From contig NZ_JAGGMR010000001.1 of the NCBI RefSeq assembly GCF_017875645.1, positions 2,542,001 to 2,606,000 on the forward strand: DNA of 64,000 nucleotides, written 5' to 3'. This document shows positions 9,580 through 19,400 of the stretch, piece by piece (position 1 is the stretch's first letter; each line of letters begins with the position of its first letter). A program made the translations under genes and the position numbers. The notes beneath the pieces are model-generated. The model did no database searches. It was not told the origin of the DNA and was given only the letters and a program-made list of their open reading frames with translations. The stretch comes from Nocardia goodfellowii. Lineage in GTDB: Bacteria > Actinomycetota > Actinomycetes > Mycobacteriales > Mycobacteriaceae.

Positions 9580-10323
9580 TCACTCGAGCATGCGACGCCG
9601 CAGTTGAGCGCGCAGGGTGGGCGTGATGCCGATCTCGCCGAGGTAGTTGTCGAAGCCGCCGTAGCGCGCTTCGACCGTTCCGATCGCGGCGGTCAGGTAC
9701 TCGGCCCGGACGCCCAGCAGATCGTCGGAAAGTTCTTCGCCCGCCGCGAGTTTCGGGGCCAGCATGGCGCGCAGCATGGGGACCGCCCCGTTGCTGAGCA
9801 GGTAGTCGGCCAGGATGTCGGCCTCGGTGACCTGTACCGCGCGCAGCAGTGCCGCGACCGCCCAGCCGGTGCGGTCCTTGCCCGCCGCGCAGTGCACCAG
9901 CGCCGCGCCCTCGTCGCGCAGGATGGAGTCGGCGAGGGCGCGGATCGCGGTGCCCGACTCGGGGAGCACGGGGAACTCCCGATACACCTCGAGCATGTGC
10001 TCGAAGGCGGAGGTGGTCTGAGCGTCGTGCGGGGGCGCCTCGCCCATCCGGGAGTCGAACGGGGTGACGTGCAGCCGCACCTCGGTGGGCAGATTGTCGT
10101 GACCCATGTGCTCGATTTCGCGGAGGCCGCGCAGATCGTGCACGTCACTGACGCCGAGCTGGCGCAGGCCGGCGTGGCCGTCGGCGTCCAGGCGGCTGAG
10201 TTGGGCCGATCGCAGCAGGATGCCGGGGCGGACCTTGGCGCCGTCGACGGTGCGGAGTCCGGCGACGTCACGGAAGTTGAAGGTGCCGGGTATGGGGAAC
10301 TGATCACTGGGCGGGGATGTCAC
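9580..10323 (-). CDS. ptpB: PtpB-type tyrosine/phosphoinositide phosphatase
   Basis: 247-residue protein with the P-loop HCAAGKDRTG (Cys145 nucleophile, Arg151), matching the lysine-containing P-loop of M. tuberculosis PtpB (Rv0153c). That type dephosphorylates phosphotyrosine, phosphoserine and phosphoinositides and is secreted during infection. The N-terminal FNFRDVAGLRTVDG is also a hallmark of the subfamily. No signal peptide is visible, as in PtpB. The start is GTG at 10323. The family assignment is firm; secretion and a role in host cells are by analogy only. Confidence 0.92.
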   Translation of the reverse strand: MTSPPSDQFPIPGTFNFRDVAGLRTVDGAKVRPGILLRSAQLSRLDADGHAGLRQLGVSDVHDLRGLREIEHMGHDNLPTEVRLHVTPFDSRMGEAPPHDAQTTSAFEHMLEVYREFPVLPESGTAIRALADSILRDEGAALVHCAAGKDRTGWAVAALLRAVQVTEADILADYLLSNGAVPMLRAMLAPKLAAGEELSDDLLGVRAEYLTAAIGTVEARYGGFDNYLGEIGITPTLRAQLRRRMLE

Positions 10324-10695
10324 CGACTCAGGCTAACGGCCGCTCGGGTCTCGCGCGGCACAGTGATATGGCATCGGTCACACCTGTGGGGCGTGTTCGC
10401 GGTGGACACTAAAGTGTCATTTGGTGCGTTAAGGGCCCTGGATTTGGGCGGCACGCAGCGACCTAAATAGATACCAACTGGTCGCAACCCCATCCCATTT
10501 AGGTAACAAAACATTCTTCCGGTACGTAATTACCCATTGAACCCATTCTTAAAACCGGAAAACCCTTTACCATTGATCCATGTTGGACCGGGCAGCCCGG
10601 GGATCGCAGCACCAGGATCCCGCGCGGACCGCCCGCCAAGTTCAGCGAGTCGCGCCGACGAGGGTGCGCGAGATCTTTCGCCGAGGGAGCCATCG
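10324..10695. other. Divergent intergenic region with an A/T-rich core
   Basis: 372 bases between the divergent ptpB and TetR-like genes. Bases 10440-10580 are clearly poorer in G+C than the rest of the window and contain TTAGGTAAC, TACGTAATTACC and TTCTTAAAACC, so regulatory DNA is likely. A 14-base palindrome is annotated separately. An open frame from 10537 runs into the TetR-like gene, but its first 53 codons look like noncoding sequence (Pro/Arg/Ser-rich, no ribosome-binding site). Confidence 0.5.
10405..10418. promoter_or_regulatory. Candidate operator palindrome GACACTAAAGTGTC
   Basis: Perfect six-base arms (GACACT / AGTGTC) around an AA spacer, in the divergent region between ptpB and the TetR-like gene. 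The size and symmetry suit a TetR-family dimer. The binding protein is unknown: the neighbouring TetR-like product has no visible DNA-binding domain. Confidence 0.4.
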
Positions 10696-11175
10696 TTGAG
10701 CGCACGTGGAGAAACAGTGGAGAGCCGGGTCCGTCCGACCATCTGCGAGGCCGTCGAGAAGGCGGCCGCTTCGCTCGATTTCACGGGAGTGCGCGCCCTG
10801 CGGGTGCTGCTGCACGCCGGGGTGAGCGCCTACTGGCCGCTGGTCAAGGCGGCGCCGGGCAAGCAGATCCGGGCCTATGAGTCGACCGTGCAGACCCTGC
10901 GCCGACGCTGGGACGTGCAGCCCGACTGCGTGCCCGACCCGACCACTTCGGCTCGGTTCCAGGAGATGGACAGCGAGGTCGCGGTGTTCTTGGAGCTGTG
11001 CGCGCAGCGATCGGGCACCCAGTGGCTCGAGCCGGTGGAGTCCATCGCCTGCTACGCGGTGTCGGTATTGCATGGCACGGTGCTGCGCTGGCTGGCCGAC
11101 TGCAATGACGAGACCACCCTGGTCGTCCTCGACGATCTCGTCAGCGGACTGACCACCCGGGCCGCCGACGCCTGA
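10696..11175 (+). CDS. TetR-like ligand-binding domain protein without a helix-turn-helix
   Basis: 159 residues from a TTG start placed after AGGGAG (10685-10690). The body (RVRPTICEAVEKAAASLDF, VRALRVLLHAGVSAYWPLV, QTLRRRWDVQPD, LHGTVLRWLADCNDETTLVVLDDLVSGL) has the helical pattern of the C-terminal half of actinobacterial TetR regulators, including the typical W-L-x-D-x-(N/D)DE near the end. The N-terminal DNA-binding helices are missing, and I find no remnant of them upstream in this frame. It could be an N-terminally deleted regulator or a free-standing ligand-binding or dimerising protein. An alternative start is GTG at 10717. Confidence 0.6.
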   Translation: MSARGETVESRVRPTICEAVEKAAASLDFTGVRALRVLLHAGVSAYWPLVKAAPGKQIRAYESTVQTLRRRWDVQPDCVPDPTTSARFQEMDSEVAVFLELCAQRSGTQWLEPVESIACYAVSVLHGTVLRWLADCNDETTLVVLDDLVSGLTTRAADA

Positions 11176-11223
11176 TTCGCGTTTTGCTGGACGCATGACC
11201 AGTTTGGTGGTTGCATAGCTGAT

Positions 11224-12393
11224 GTGACTTCGCCTGTAGCCGGCCTGCACGCCGCGACCGCCGACCTGGACCCGCCGCTGGCCGCCCTCGATCTGGCCGT
11301 GCTGCGGGCCAACGCCGCCGACCTGGTGCGCCGGGCCAACGGTGTCCCGGTCCGGGTGGCCAGCAAGTCCGTCCGCTGCCGCGCGGTCCTCGAAGAAGTC
11401 CTCGGCTCCGGCCTCACCGCGGACGGCGGTTTCGCGGGGATCATGGGCTACTCGCTGCGCGAAGCCCTGTGGCTGGCCCGGCTGGGCGCCCGCGACATCC
11501 TGCTCGGCTACCCCACCGTGGACCGGGCCGCACTCGCCGAACTCGCGGCCGACCCCACCCTGCTCGAGTCGATCACCCTGATGGTCGACGACATCGCCCA
11601 GCTCGAGCTGATTCGCTCGGCCGTCGGCAGCGCCACCGTACAGCCGCGCGTCTGCCTGGACGTCGACGCCTCCTTGCGCATCGGCCCGATCCACCTCGGG
11701 GTGCGCCGTTCCCCGATCCGCACGCCGGAACAGGCTGCGGCACTTGCCCGTCAGGCGGCGCAGCGCGGTTTCCGAGTGGTCGGCGTGATGACCTACGAAG
11801 CCCAGATCGCCGGTCTGCCCGACTCGAATCCCGCTGTGCGCCTGGTGAAACGGGCCTCGGCGGCCGAAATCACCAAGCGCCGCAAGCAAGTTCTGGACGC
11901 TGTCCGCTCGGTCGCCGGAAAACTGGAGATCGTGAACAGCGGCGGCACCGGGTCGATCGAAGTGAGCATCGCCGACCCCGATGTCACCGAGGTGACCGCG
12001 GGCTCGGGTCTCTACGTCCCCACCCTGTTCGACAACTACCGCGCCTTCACCCCGCGTCCCGCGCTGTATTTCGCCACCCCCGTCCTGCGTAAGCCCACGC
12101 CCTCGATCGCGACGGTGTTCGCGGGCGGCTACATCGCGTCCGGACCGGCCGGTGCCTCCCGGGTCCCGAAGCCGGTGTGGCCCAGCGGATTACGCCTGAT
12201 CGGCACCGAGGGCGCCGGTGAGGTGCAAACCCCGCTGCAAGCCGCCGCCGGGTTGCGGATCGGTGACCGCGTCTGGTTCCGGCACGCCAAGGCGGGCGAA
12301 CTGTGCGAGCGTTTCGACCAGATCCACCTTGTCGACGGTGACGCCCGCAGTACGGTCCCGACCTATCGCGGCGAAGGAAAGTGCTTCGGCTGA
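11224..12393 (+). CDS. PLP-dependent D-threonine aldolase/amino-acid deaminase family protein
   Basis: 389-residue fold-type III PLP enzyme (alanine-racemase N-terminal barrel plus a C-terminal metal-binding domain). The Schiff-base lysine is in RVASKSVR near residue 55. The glycine-rich phosphate site is IVNSGGTGS, and the C-terminal metal-site motif is WFRHAKAGELCERF, with the His and Cys used by D-threonine aldolase relatives. Actinobacterial members are annotated as amino acid deaminase/aldolase; the substrate is not predictable here. The start is GTG at 11224, preceded closely by CATAGCTGAT, so it may be leaderless. Confidence 0.88.
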   Translation: MTSPVAGLHAATADLDPPLAALDLAVLRANAADLVRRANGVPVRVASKSVRCRAVLEEVLGSGLTADGGFAGIMGYSLREALWLARLGARDILLGYPTVDRAALAELAADPTLLESITLMVDDIAQLELIRSAVGSATVQPRVCLDVDASLRIGPIHLGVRRSPIRTPEQAAALARQAAQRGFRVVGVMTYEAQIAGLPDSNPAVRLVKRASAAEITKRRKQVLDAVRSVAGKLEIVNSGGTGSIEVSIADPDVTEVTAGSGLYVPTLFDNYRAFTPRPALYFATPVLRKPTPSIATVFAGGYIASGPAGASRVPKPVWPSGLRLIGTEGAGEVQTPLQAAAGLRIGDRVWFRHAKAGELCERFDQIHLVDGDARSTVPTYRGEGKCFG

Positions 12394-12428
12394 GCCGTTT
12401 TCCGGCACTCGTCGCGACCTGCCCGGCC

Positions 12429-12752
12429 TCAATCCCCGGCGCGAGGCGGCTGATCGTGACGGTGTCCGGCCTCGTCGGCCGCCTCGGTCCACAATTCGAA
12501 ACCCGGTGTGACGTCACCATTTTGGTGGCGGCGGGTACGCTCCCGATGCGCCGCCAGGTAGTCGGGGTCTTGCATGCGCTGAGCGGATCCTTTGATCAGC
12601 AAGCTGACCGCCTCGGCGTGATCCTTGCCGCAGACCGACCAATCCTCGCCCGGATAGAAGGCGTGCACCGATCCGTCCGACAACGGGACGAACTGCGGTC
12701 GCTGCACCACATGGGCGCCGTCCTCCGGAGTGAACCGCGGGCGCTGGGACAT
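12429..12752 (-). CDS. Conserved hypothetical protein, 107 residues
   Basis: Small acidic protein starting at ATG 12752, seven bases after a GGAGG. The sequence (SQRPRFTPEDGAHVVQRPQF, then FYPGEDWSVCGKDHAEAVSL) has no signal peptide or membrane segment. The C-terminal third is rich in Arg, His and Glu and looks unstructured. I do not recognise a family. The longer open frame upstream of this ATG is compositionally noncoding. The gene lies tail-to-tail with the aldolase gene and 118 bases from the next minus-strand start-stop boundary, so it probably has its own promoter. Confidence 0.65.
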   Translation of the reverse strand: MSQRPRFTPEDGAHVVQRPQFVPLSDGSVHAFYPGEDWSVCGKDHAEAVSLLIKGSAQRMQDPDYLAAHRERTRRHQNGDVTPGFELWTEAADEAGHRHDQPPRAGD

Positions 12753-12870
12753 CCCAGACCTCCCTTCTCGACCGGCACGGTTCCCTACCGCGCCGTGACG
12801 GCACCCATACTGGCGGGCGCGCAGGGGGCTGGACAATCCCCGGCACGCGGAGGTCCGGAAATGTCCGCCC

Positions 12871-13494
12871 CTAGCGGAGCAGCGCGGTGACCTCGTCGTC
12901 GGCGAGCTGGTGGAAGTCCCGGTACGCGGTACCCACGCCGCCGAGCGACTCGGGGATCGAGGGACAGACGAGTTCATCGCACTCGGTAGCCACCCGGGTC
13001 ACGGCTTCGGTGGAGGACACCGGCACGGCCACGACGAGGCGGGCGGGGTCACGCATGCGCGCTACCCGGCAGGCGACCACAACCGTTGCGCCGGTGGCCA
13101 TTCCGTCATCGACGAGCACGACGATCCGACCGGCGAGCGGAATCGGCGCGCGGTCGCCACGCCAGACGGCGCGCCGCCGCTCCAGCTCCACGCGTTCGGC
13201 ATGCTCGATATCGGCGAATTCGCGGGGCGCCACCGAGATGTGCTCGAGCACGTCCCGGTTCAGCACGCGGGTGCCGTCCTCGCCGATCGCGCCCATCGCC
13301 AGCTCCGGCTGCCACGGCACACCGAGCTTGCGGACGAGCATGATGTCGAGCTCACCGCCGATGACATCCCGGACGCCCGCGGCCACTGGCACCCCGCCGC
13401 GCGGCAGGCCGAGCACCAAGGGAACCGACGCGCGCAGGTGCGTCAATTCGGCACCCAGCGCGCGACCGGCAGCTGCCCGATCGGTGTAGATCAT
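12871..13494 (-). CDS. Phosphoribosyltransferase-domain protein
   Basis: 207-residue type I phosphoribosyltransferase fold. The PRPP-binding loop is IVVLVDDGMATGATVVVACR (about residues 121-140); an N-terminal LGLPRGGVPVA and the helical insert HAERVELERRR are typical of the stand-alone actinobacterial proteins related to Rv0571c. In other bacteria the family is fused to hydrolases or sits next to stress genes, and the substrate is not established. It starts at ATG 13494 and is followed by no obvious terminator. Confidence 0.85.
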   Translation of the reverse strand: MIYTDRAAAGRALGAELTHLRASVPLVLGLPRGGVPVAAGVRDVIGGELDIMLVRKLGVPWQPELAMGAIGEDGTRVLNRDVLEHISVAPREFADIEHAERVELERRRAVWRGDRAPIPLAGRIVVLVDDGMATGATVVVACRVARMRDPARLVVAVPVSSTEAVTRVATECDELVCPSIPESLGGVGTAYRDFHQLADDEVTALLR

Positions 13495-13550
13495 CGAGGT
13501 AAAACGCTACGCCCGCCGGTTGCCCGGGCGCCACCCCTCGGCGCATCCGG

Positions 13551-14405
13551 TCACGCACGCGCCGTGACGGCGAAGCGGCGCAAGGCCAAGCTCGGATTGG
13601 TGGCGCGGACGGCCGCGAGGTGCGCCAAGTCCACTTCGGCGGTGCCGACGCCCGGCTCGTCGCCGAGTTCGGCCAGCACCTTCCCGGCCGGGTCGATGAT
13701 CATCGACGAACCCGCGCCGCGCGATCCGCACTGGTCGGCGCCGAGCACGTACACGGTGTTCTCGATGGCGCGGGCCCGCAGCAGCGTCGTCCACTGGTCG
13801 ACCTTCCCCGGGCCGGGAATCCACTGCGCGGGCAGCACCAGCACGTGGGCGCCCGCGGCGGCGAGGCGGCGGAAACCCTCGGGGAAGCGCAGATCGAAGC
13901 AGGTCTGCAAGCCGAAGGTCACTCCGTCGACGGTGAACGTCGCGGGCTCCTCGATCTCCCCGGCGTGCACGACATCCGATTCCAGGTGCCCGAACGCGTC
14001 GTAGAGATGCACCTTCCGGTACCGGGTGACGAGTTCACCGGCCGGGTCCAGCACGACCAGCGTGTTACGGATCCGGCCCGCGTCGGTCTCGTCCTGCTCG
14101 ACCATGCCGGCCACCAGATGTACCCCGAACTCCCGGGCGATCGCGCCCAGTCCGGTGACGAACTTCCCGGTCAGCGGCTGAGCCACCGCGACCACCCGCT
14201 CGTCGAGCCGGGAGACCGCGAACATCGAGTACTCGGGCGCCACCACCACCCGGGCGCCACGCCCGGCGGCGGTCTCGACCTGGTCACGCAAGGCCGCCAG
14301 GTTGGCGGCCGGATCGGTGCCCGGCGCGAATTGGATGACCGCGACCGGCACGGGGCCTGCCGCCGCGGCCGGGTCCTGATGTGCGGGCGAAGCATTCGGA
14401 GCCAT
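13551..14405 (-). CDS. Carbon-nitrogen hydrolase (nitrilase superfamily)
   Basis: 284-residue amidase-type nitrilase homologue. The catalytic triad is complete: Glu58 in VVAPEYS, Lys131 in RYRKVHLYDAF and Cys169 in GLQTCFDLRFPE. The motif pattern fits the Nit1/omega-amidase and Rv0480c-like group, which hydrolyse deaminated glutathione/ketoglutaramate or small amides; the exact substrate here is inference. The first 18 residues (Pro/Ala/His-rich) may not be part of the domain, so a start slightly downstream is possible. The 62 bases to the divergent deaD gene hold both promoters. Confidence 0.9.
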   Translation of the reverse strand: MAPNASPAHQDPAAAAGPVPVAVIQFAPGTDPAANLAALRDQVETAAGRGARVVVAPEYSMFAVSRLDERVVAVAQPLTGKFVTGLGAIAREFGVHLVAGMVEQDETDAGRIRNTLVVLDPAGELVTRYRKVHLYDAFGHLESDVVHAGEIEEPATFTVDGVTFGLQTCFDLRFPEGFRRLAAAGAHVLVLPAQWIPGPGKVDQWTTLLRARAIENTVYVLGADQCGSRGAGSSMIIDPAGKVLAELGDEPGVGTAEVDLAHLAAVRATNPSLALRRFAVTARA

Positions 14406-14467
14406 AGGTCACACCGTATTGGGCCGGTGGCCGGGACATCTACCCGAAGCTAGTAAACTCCTGGTCA

Positions 14468-16315
14468 ATGAGCACCAATGAGGTCGATCCGGGGACGGCA
14501 GACGGCGAAGCCGGCGGGATGGGTGAGCCGAGCGTTGTGAATGATGTTCCTGGCGACAGCGACAGGAACAGCAGCGACGGCCCGACCTTCGCCGATCTCG
14601 GAATCGATGACCGCCTGCTGGCGGCCATCGCCGACGTCGGCTACGAGTCACCCTCGCCCATCCAGGCCGCGACGATCCCGCCGCTGCTCTCCGGCGCTGA
14701 TGTCGTCGGCCTCGCGCAGACCGGTACCGGCAAGACGGCCGCTTTCGCGATCCCGATCCTGATGGGTCTGGAGATCACCGGCAAGTCCCCGAAGGCCCTG
14801 GTCCTGGCGCCCACCCGGGAGCTGGCGATCCAGGTCGCCGAAGCGTTCGGGCGCTACGCCGCGCACATCCCCGGCTTGAATGTGCTGCCCATCTACGGCG
14901 GCCAGGCCTACGGCGTGCAGTTGTCCGGCCTGCGCCGCGGCGCGCACGTCGTGGTCGGCACGCCGGGCCGCGTCATCGATCACTTGGAGAAGGGCACGCT
15001 CGATCTCTCCGAGCTGCAATACCTGGTGCTCGACGAGGCCGACGAGATGCTGAAGATGGGCTTCCAGGAGGACGTGGAGCGCATCCTCGCCGATACGCCG
15101 CGCACCAAGCAGGTGGCCTTGTTCTCCGCCACCATGCCCTCGGCAATCCGCAAGATCTCCAAGCAATACCTGAACGATCCGGTCGAGATCACGGTCAAGA
15201 CCAAGACCACGACCAACGTCAATATCAACCAGCGCTGGGTGCAGGTCTCGCACCAGCGCAAGCTCGACGCCCTGACCCGCATCCTCGAGGTCGAGACGTT
15301 CGAGGCGATGATCATCTTCGTGCGCACCAAACAGGGCACCGAGGAACTCGCCGAGAAGCTGCGCGCCCGCGGGTTCTCCGCCGCCGCGATCAACGGCGAT
15401 ATCGCGCAGAACCAGCGTGAGCGCACCATCGGGCACCTGAAGTCCGGCGCGCTCGACATCCTCGTCGCCACCGACGTGGCCGCGCGCGGCCTGGACGTGG
15501 ACCGCATCTCGCACGTGGTCAACTACGACATCCCGCACGACACCGAGTCCTACGTGCACCGCATCGGCCGCACCGGCCGCGCGGGCCGCAGCGGCGAGGC
15601 GCTGTTGTTCGTGGCGCCGCGCGAACGGCATCTGCTCAAGGCGATCGAGCGCGCCACCCGGCATCCCCTGGCCGAAATGCAACTGCCCAGCGTCGACGAC
15701 GTGAACGCGCAGCGCGTGGCCAAGTTCGGCGATGCCATCACCGAGAACCTGTCCTCGGACAACGTGGCGTTGTTCCGCCGGCTCATCGAGGATTACGAGA
15801 GCGAGCACAACACGCCGCTGGTCGACATCGCGGCGGCGCTCGCGGTCAGTGCCTACGACGGCAAGAACTTCCTGATGGAACCCGAGCCGGAGCCGATCGA
15901 GCGTCCCCGCCGCGACCGGGAGCCGCGCCCCGATCGTCCGCGCCGCTTCGACGAGGAGCGCTCGGGCTCCAGCTTCTCCCGCACCTCCGGCGCCGAACTG
16001 GCGACCTACCGCATCAGCGTCGGCAAGCGCCATCGCGTGGTGCCCGGCGCGATCGTCGGCGCCATCGCCAACGAGGGCGGACTGCGCCGCAGCGACTTCG
16101 GTCACATCAGCATCCGCCCGGATCACAGCCTGGTGGAACTGCCCGCCGACCTGCCGCCGGAAACCCTGGAGGCGTTGCGCCGCACCCGGATCAGCGGGCA
16201 GCTGATCCAGCTGCAACTGGACGACGGTGGCCCGCAGGCACGTTCGTACAACCGCGGCCCGCGCCCGGATCGGGCTCCGGCCAAGCGCACCGAACGGCGT
16301 AAACCGCGCTCCTGA
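14468..16315 (+). CDS. deaD: DEAD-box ATP-dependent RNA helicase
   Basis: 615-residue RNA helicase that unwinds structured RNA in ribosome assembly, RNA decay or the cold response. The motifs are complete: Q motif TFADLGIDDRLL, AQTGTGKTAAF from residue 83, PTRELA, GG, TPGR, DEAD at about 189, SAT, then FVRTKQG, ATDVAARGLD and HRIGRTGRAGR. A charged linker (RPRRDREPRPDRPRR) leads to a DbpA-type RNA-recognition domain (YRISVGKRHRVVPGAIVGAI, then SDFGHISIRPDHSLVELP) and a basic tail. TAGTAA at 14451 could be a -10 giving a very short leader. In M. tuberculosis deaD (Rv1253) also lies close to kgd. Confidence 0.96.
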   Translation: MSTNEVDPGTADGEAGGMGEPSVVNDVPGDSDRNSSDGPTFADLGIDDRLLAAIADVGYESPSPIQAATIPPLLSGADVVGLAQTGTGKTAAFAIPILMGLEITGKSPKALVLAPTRELAIQVAEAFGRYAAHIPGLNVLPIYGGQAYGVQLSGLRRGAHVVVGTPGRVIDHLEKGTLDLSELQYLVLDEADEMLKMGFQEDVERILADTPRTKQVALFSATMPSAIRKISKQYLNDPVEITVKTKTTTNVNINQRWVQVSHQRKLDALTRILEVETFEAMIIFVRTKQGTEELAEKLRARGFSAAAINGDIAQNQRERTIGHLKSGALDILVATDVAARGLDVDRISHVVNYDIPHDTESYVHRIGRTGRAGRSGEALLFVAPRERHLLKAIERATRHPLAEMQLPSVDDVNAQRVAKFGDAITENLSSDNVALFRRLIEDYESEHNTPLVDIAAALAVSAYDGKNFLMEPEPEPIERPRRDREPRPDRPRRFDEERSGSSFSRTSGAELATYRISVGKRHRVVPGAIVGAIANEGGLRRSDFGHISIRPDHSLVELPADLPPETLEALRRTRISGQLIQLQLDDGGPQARSYNRGPRPDRAPAKRTERRKPRS

Positions 16316-16414
16316 TCGGGCGGCATCCCGCAAGGAGACGCTGCGCGTCGCGGTATCGGACCGACTGGCTAAGGTGTTGCGGTCCGTGTCCGGCGAAGAC
16401 ACAGGAGGCCGCGT

Positions 16415-19400
16415 TTGTTCGTGTTCGGTGATCGTGTCGTTTGCACCGCCGTGGATCTGGTACGCGCGGCGCGTTGTGAATTCGAGCTGCTGCGGACGCT
16501 CGACGCCCAACTCGGTTACCTGAGTGGTTCGGCGGCAGCGGATTCCGCGGCACCGACGCTCGGGGGAGTCGTCGCCGACACCGATCCGGCCGCGTTGCTC
16601 CGGCTGGCGGATTTCCGAGAACGTTTCGGCGCCACCATGGTCGAGGTGCCCTCGGCGCGCTCGGATTCCGGTGATCCCGCGGACCGGGTCGCCGCGTTGC
16701 GGGCCGCGCACGCGGAAACCGTTGGCGCGCTGCGGTCGGGCGTGCACGTCATCGCCGGGGCCACCTTCTTCGACGGCGCGTTCGCCTGTTCGTGCGATTT
16801 CCTGGTGCGGGCGGGGCATCGCGTGCGCTACACCGTGCAGGGCACCGCGCCGGGCGAGGCCGAGTTGGTCGGCGCCGCACTCGAACTCGCCGCATGCGCG
16901 GATGCGCTGGACAGTAGCGGTGCGCTGACCGCACCCACCGTGCGGCTGTATCTGGATACGGCGGCAACGGATTTCCCGCTGACCGATCTGGTGCCCGTCT
17001 ACCAGGCGCGACGGCGCAGGCTAGCCCGGATTCTGGACGAGAAACTGAGCGAACTGCTGCCCGTGCAGTGGGGGGATCCGCGCTATCTCGCCTGCGGCCG
17101 ATGCGCGACGTGCAGCACCGCGCTGACCGCGGCGCGGGACTTGATGCTGGTGGCGGGCATGCCGAGTCCGGCGCGGGCGCGCTTGCGCGAAGCCGGCGTC
17201 GCGACCATCGACCGGCTGGCCGGCCTGGACGCCACCGTCCCCGGTCTGCCGCCCCGCACCTTCGCGACGCTGCGCCGGCAAGCTCGAATCCAGTTGCGCT
17301 CCGGTGTTTCCGGACCGCCCGCACATGCGCTGCTCGACGCACGCGCGCTCGGTGCCTTGCCGCCGGTGTCGCCCGGTGATCTCGCGCTGACCATCGAGGA
17401 CGTGCCGGGGCAGACGTTCACCGTCGAGTTGGGTGGCGCGGGCGCGGTGCGGCTGTTGTTCCAGGTGCCGCCGGGCCCGGACGCGGACGTCGAACAGCGG
17501 CGGGCACTGGTCGAGGTGATCGAGTACCTGGCCCGGCAACGGCGGCAGTACCCGGCGATGCGGGTCTATCACTATCGCCGTGCGGTGCGCGACGCGTTGC
17601 TGCGCTGTACCGGAAGGCTCGGCGCCGGTGAGGAATTGGTCGAAGAGCTGTTGCACGCGGGCGTGCTGATCGATCTCTATCCGATCGTGCGCGCCGCGGT
17701 GGTGGTCGGTGCGCAGTCCTATCGGCTCGAGTCGTTGCGGCCGGTGCTGGATGCGGCGAGTACGGCGGAGCAGGACTGTGTCACCGTGCTACGCCTGCGG
17801 GATTGGCTGCTCGAACGCGCCGCCGAAGCCCGTCCGGACACTCCGGTAGAACCAGCGGGTTCGTGGTCTTCGGCACCGACCGGCGGCGACGATCCGGCGG
17901 TGGCGGCGCGTCCGTCGTCGCTGGAGGCGGCATTGACGGAATTCGCGGCGACGCACCGGCAGTCGCGGCCTACCGTCCGCGGCGAACGCAAAGCCGCTCG
18001 GGCGACGCCGCATCCGGCCGCGCTGATGGCCGCCGTGCTGGGTTATCAACGGCGGGAACGCCGGCCGCTGCGTCTGGCGCATGCCGACCGGCTCGATCAT
18101 CCGGTGGACGAATGGGCCGAGGCCCCGGGTGTGCTCGTCGCCGACTGGGGCACCGTCGACACCAAATGGCACCACAGTCTGAACCGGCCGACCATGCGCC
18201 GCTATCTCACCCTCACCGGCCGGATCGGCACCGGCTGGGCGCACGGTGTCGCGCTGACGCCCGGCACCACCGTCTACACCCTCTACGACCGGCCGATGGC
18301 CGGCGAATCGGCCACCGCCGTCGGTAAGCGCGCCACCGCGACCGCCACCGTGCTGGGCTGTTCGGTGGACGCGAATTTCGACGACACGGTCCGGCTGGAG
18401 GAACTGCTGCCCGCCGGCTGCGCACCTTACGACGATCTGCCCACCGCGATCGCGCCGGGCCTGCCCGCCTGGGACGCGAATATCGAGAGCACGGTGGAAC
18501 TCGCCGCCCAGCAATTGCTGGTGACGCTGCCCGAGATCCCGTGCGAGGCGGTGTTCGACATCCTGGCCCGGCGCGCGCCGCGGCTGCGGGGCGGTGGCGG
18601 GCTGCCGGAGGTGCACGGCGATCACGCCGCCGCGATCACCACCGCGATGCGCTATCTGGACCATTCCTATATCGCGGTGCAGGGTCCGTCCGGCACCGGC
18701 AAGACCTCCACTGCGGCCCGGGTGATCGAACGCCTGGTGACCCGGCAGAAATGGCGCATCGGGGTGGTCGCGCACGCGCATTCGACCGTGGAGAACATGC
18801 TCGACGCGGTCGTGGAGATCGGCGTGCTGCCCGAACTGGTCGGCAAGAAGGACGTCGAGGCGGTGAAACCGGAGTGGGCCGTGATCGACGCGGCCAAGTA
18901 CCGCCGGTTCCTCGACAACGCGGTCAACGGTTGCGTAATCGGCGGCACCCCGGCGGATTTCGCCGACGAGAACCTCATCCCGCACGACGGACTCGACCTG
19001 CTGGTGATCGCCGACGCGGGCGGTTTCGCCCTCGCCGACACCGTAGCGGTCGGGCTGAGCGCGCGAAACCTGTTGCTGCTCGGCGATCCCGTGCCCACCG
19101 CGACCCAGGGCGCGCACCCCGAGCCGGTCGGGGAATCGGTGCTCGGCTGGCTCACCGAGGGCCGTGCCGTGCTGCCCGCCGAACGCGGCTACTTCCTGGA
19201 TCGCACCTGGCGACTGCATCCGCGGGTGTGCGAGCCGATTTCCCGGGTCTGCTACGACAACCGGTTGCGCTCCAACGAAACCGTCACGCTGGCAAGGCAA
19301 CTCGACGGCGTGCCGCCCGGGGTGGAGACCGTGCCGATCGAGCACTACGGCAATACCACCGAATCGGTCGCCGAGGCCAAGGAGGTGGTGCGCCGCATCC

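Noticed and set aside
10537..10695. N-terminal extension of the TetR-like gene
   Set aside because: Open frame from TTG 10537, but no ribosome-binding site and a Pro/Arg/Ser-rich composition unlike a helix-turn-helix; TTG 10696 has AGGGAG in front.
14648..16819. Long minus-strand open frame opposite deaD
   Set aside because: The plus strand carries a complete DEAD-box helicase; the antisense product is compositionally biased and motif-free.
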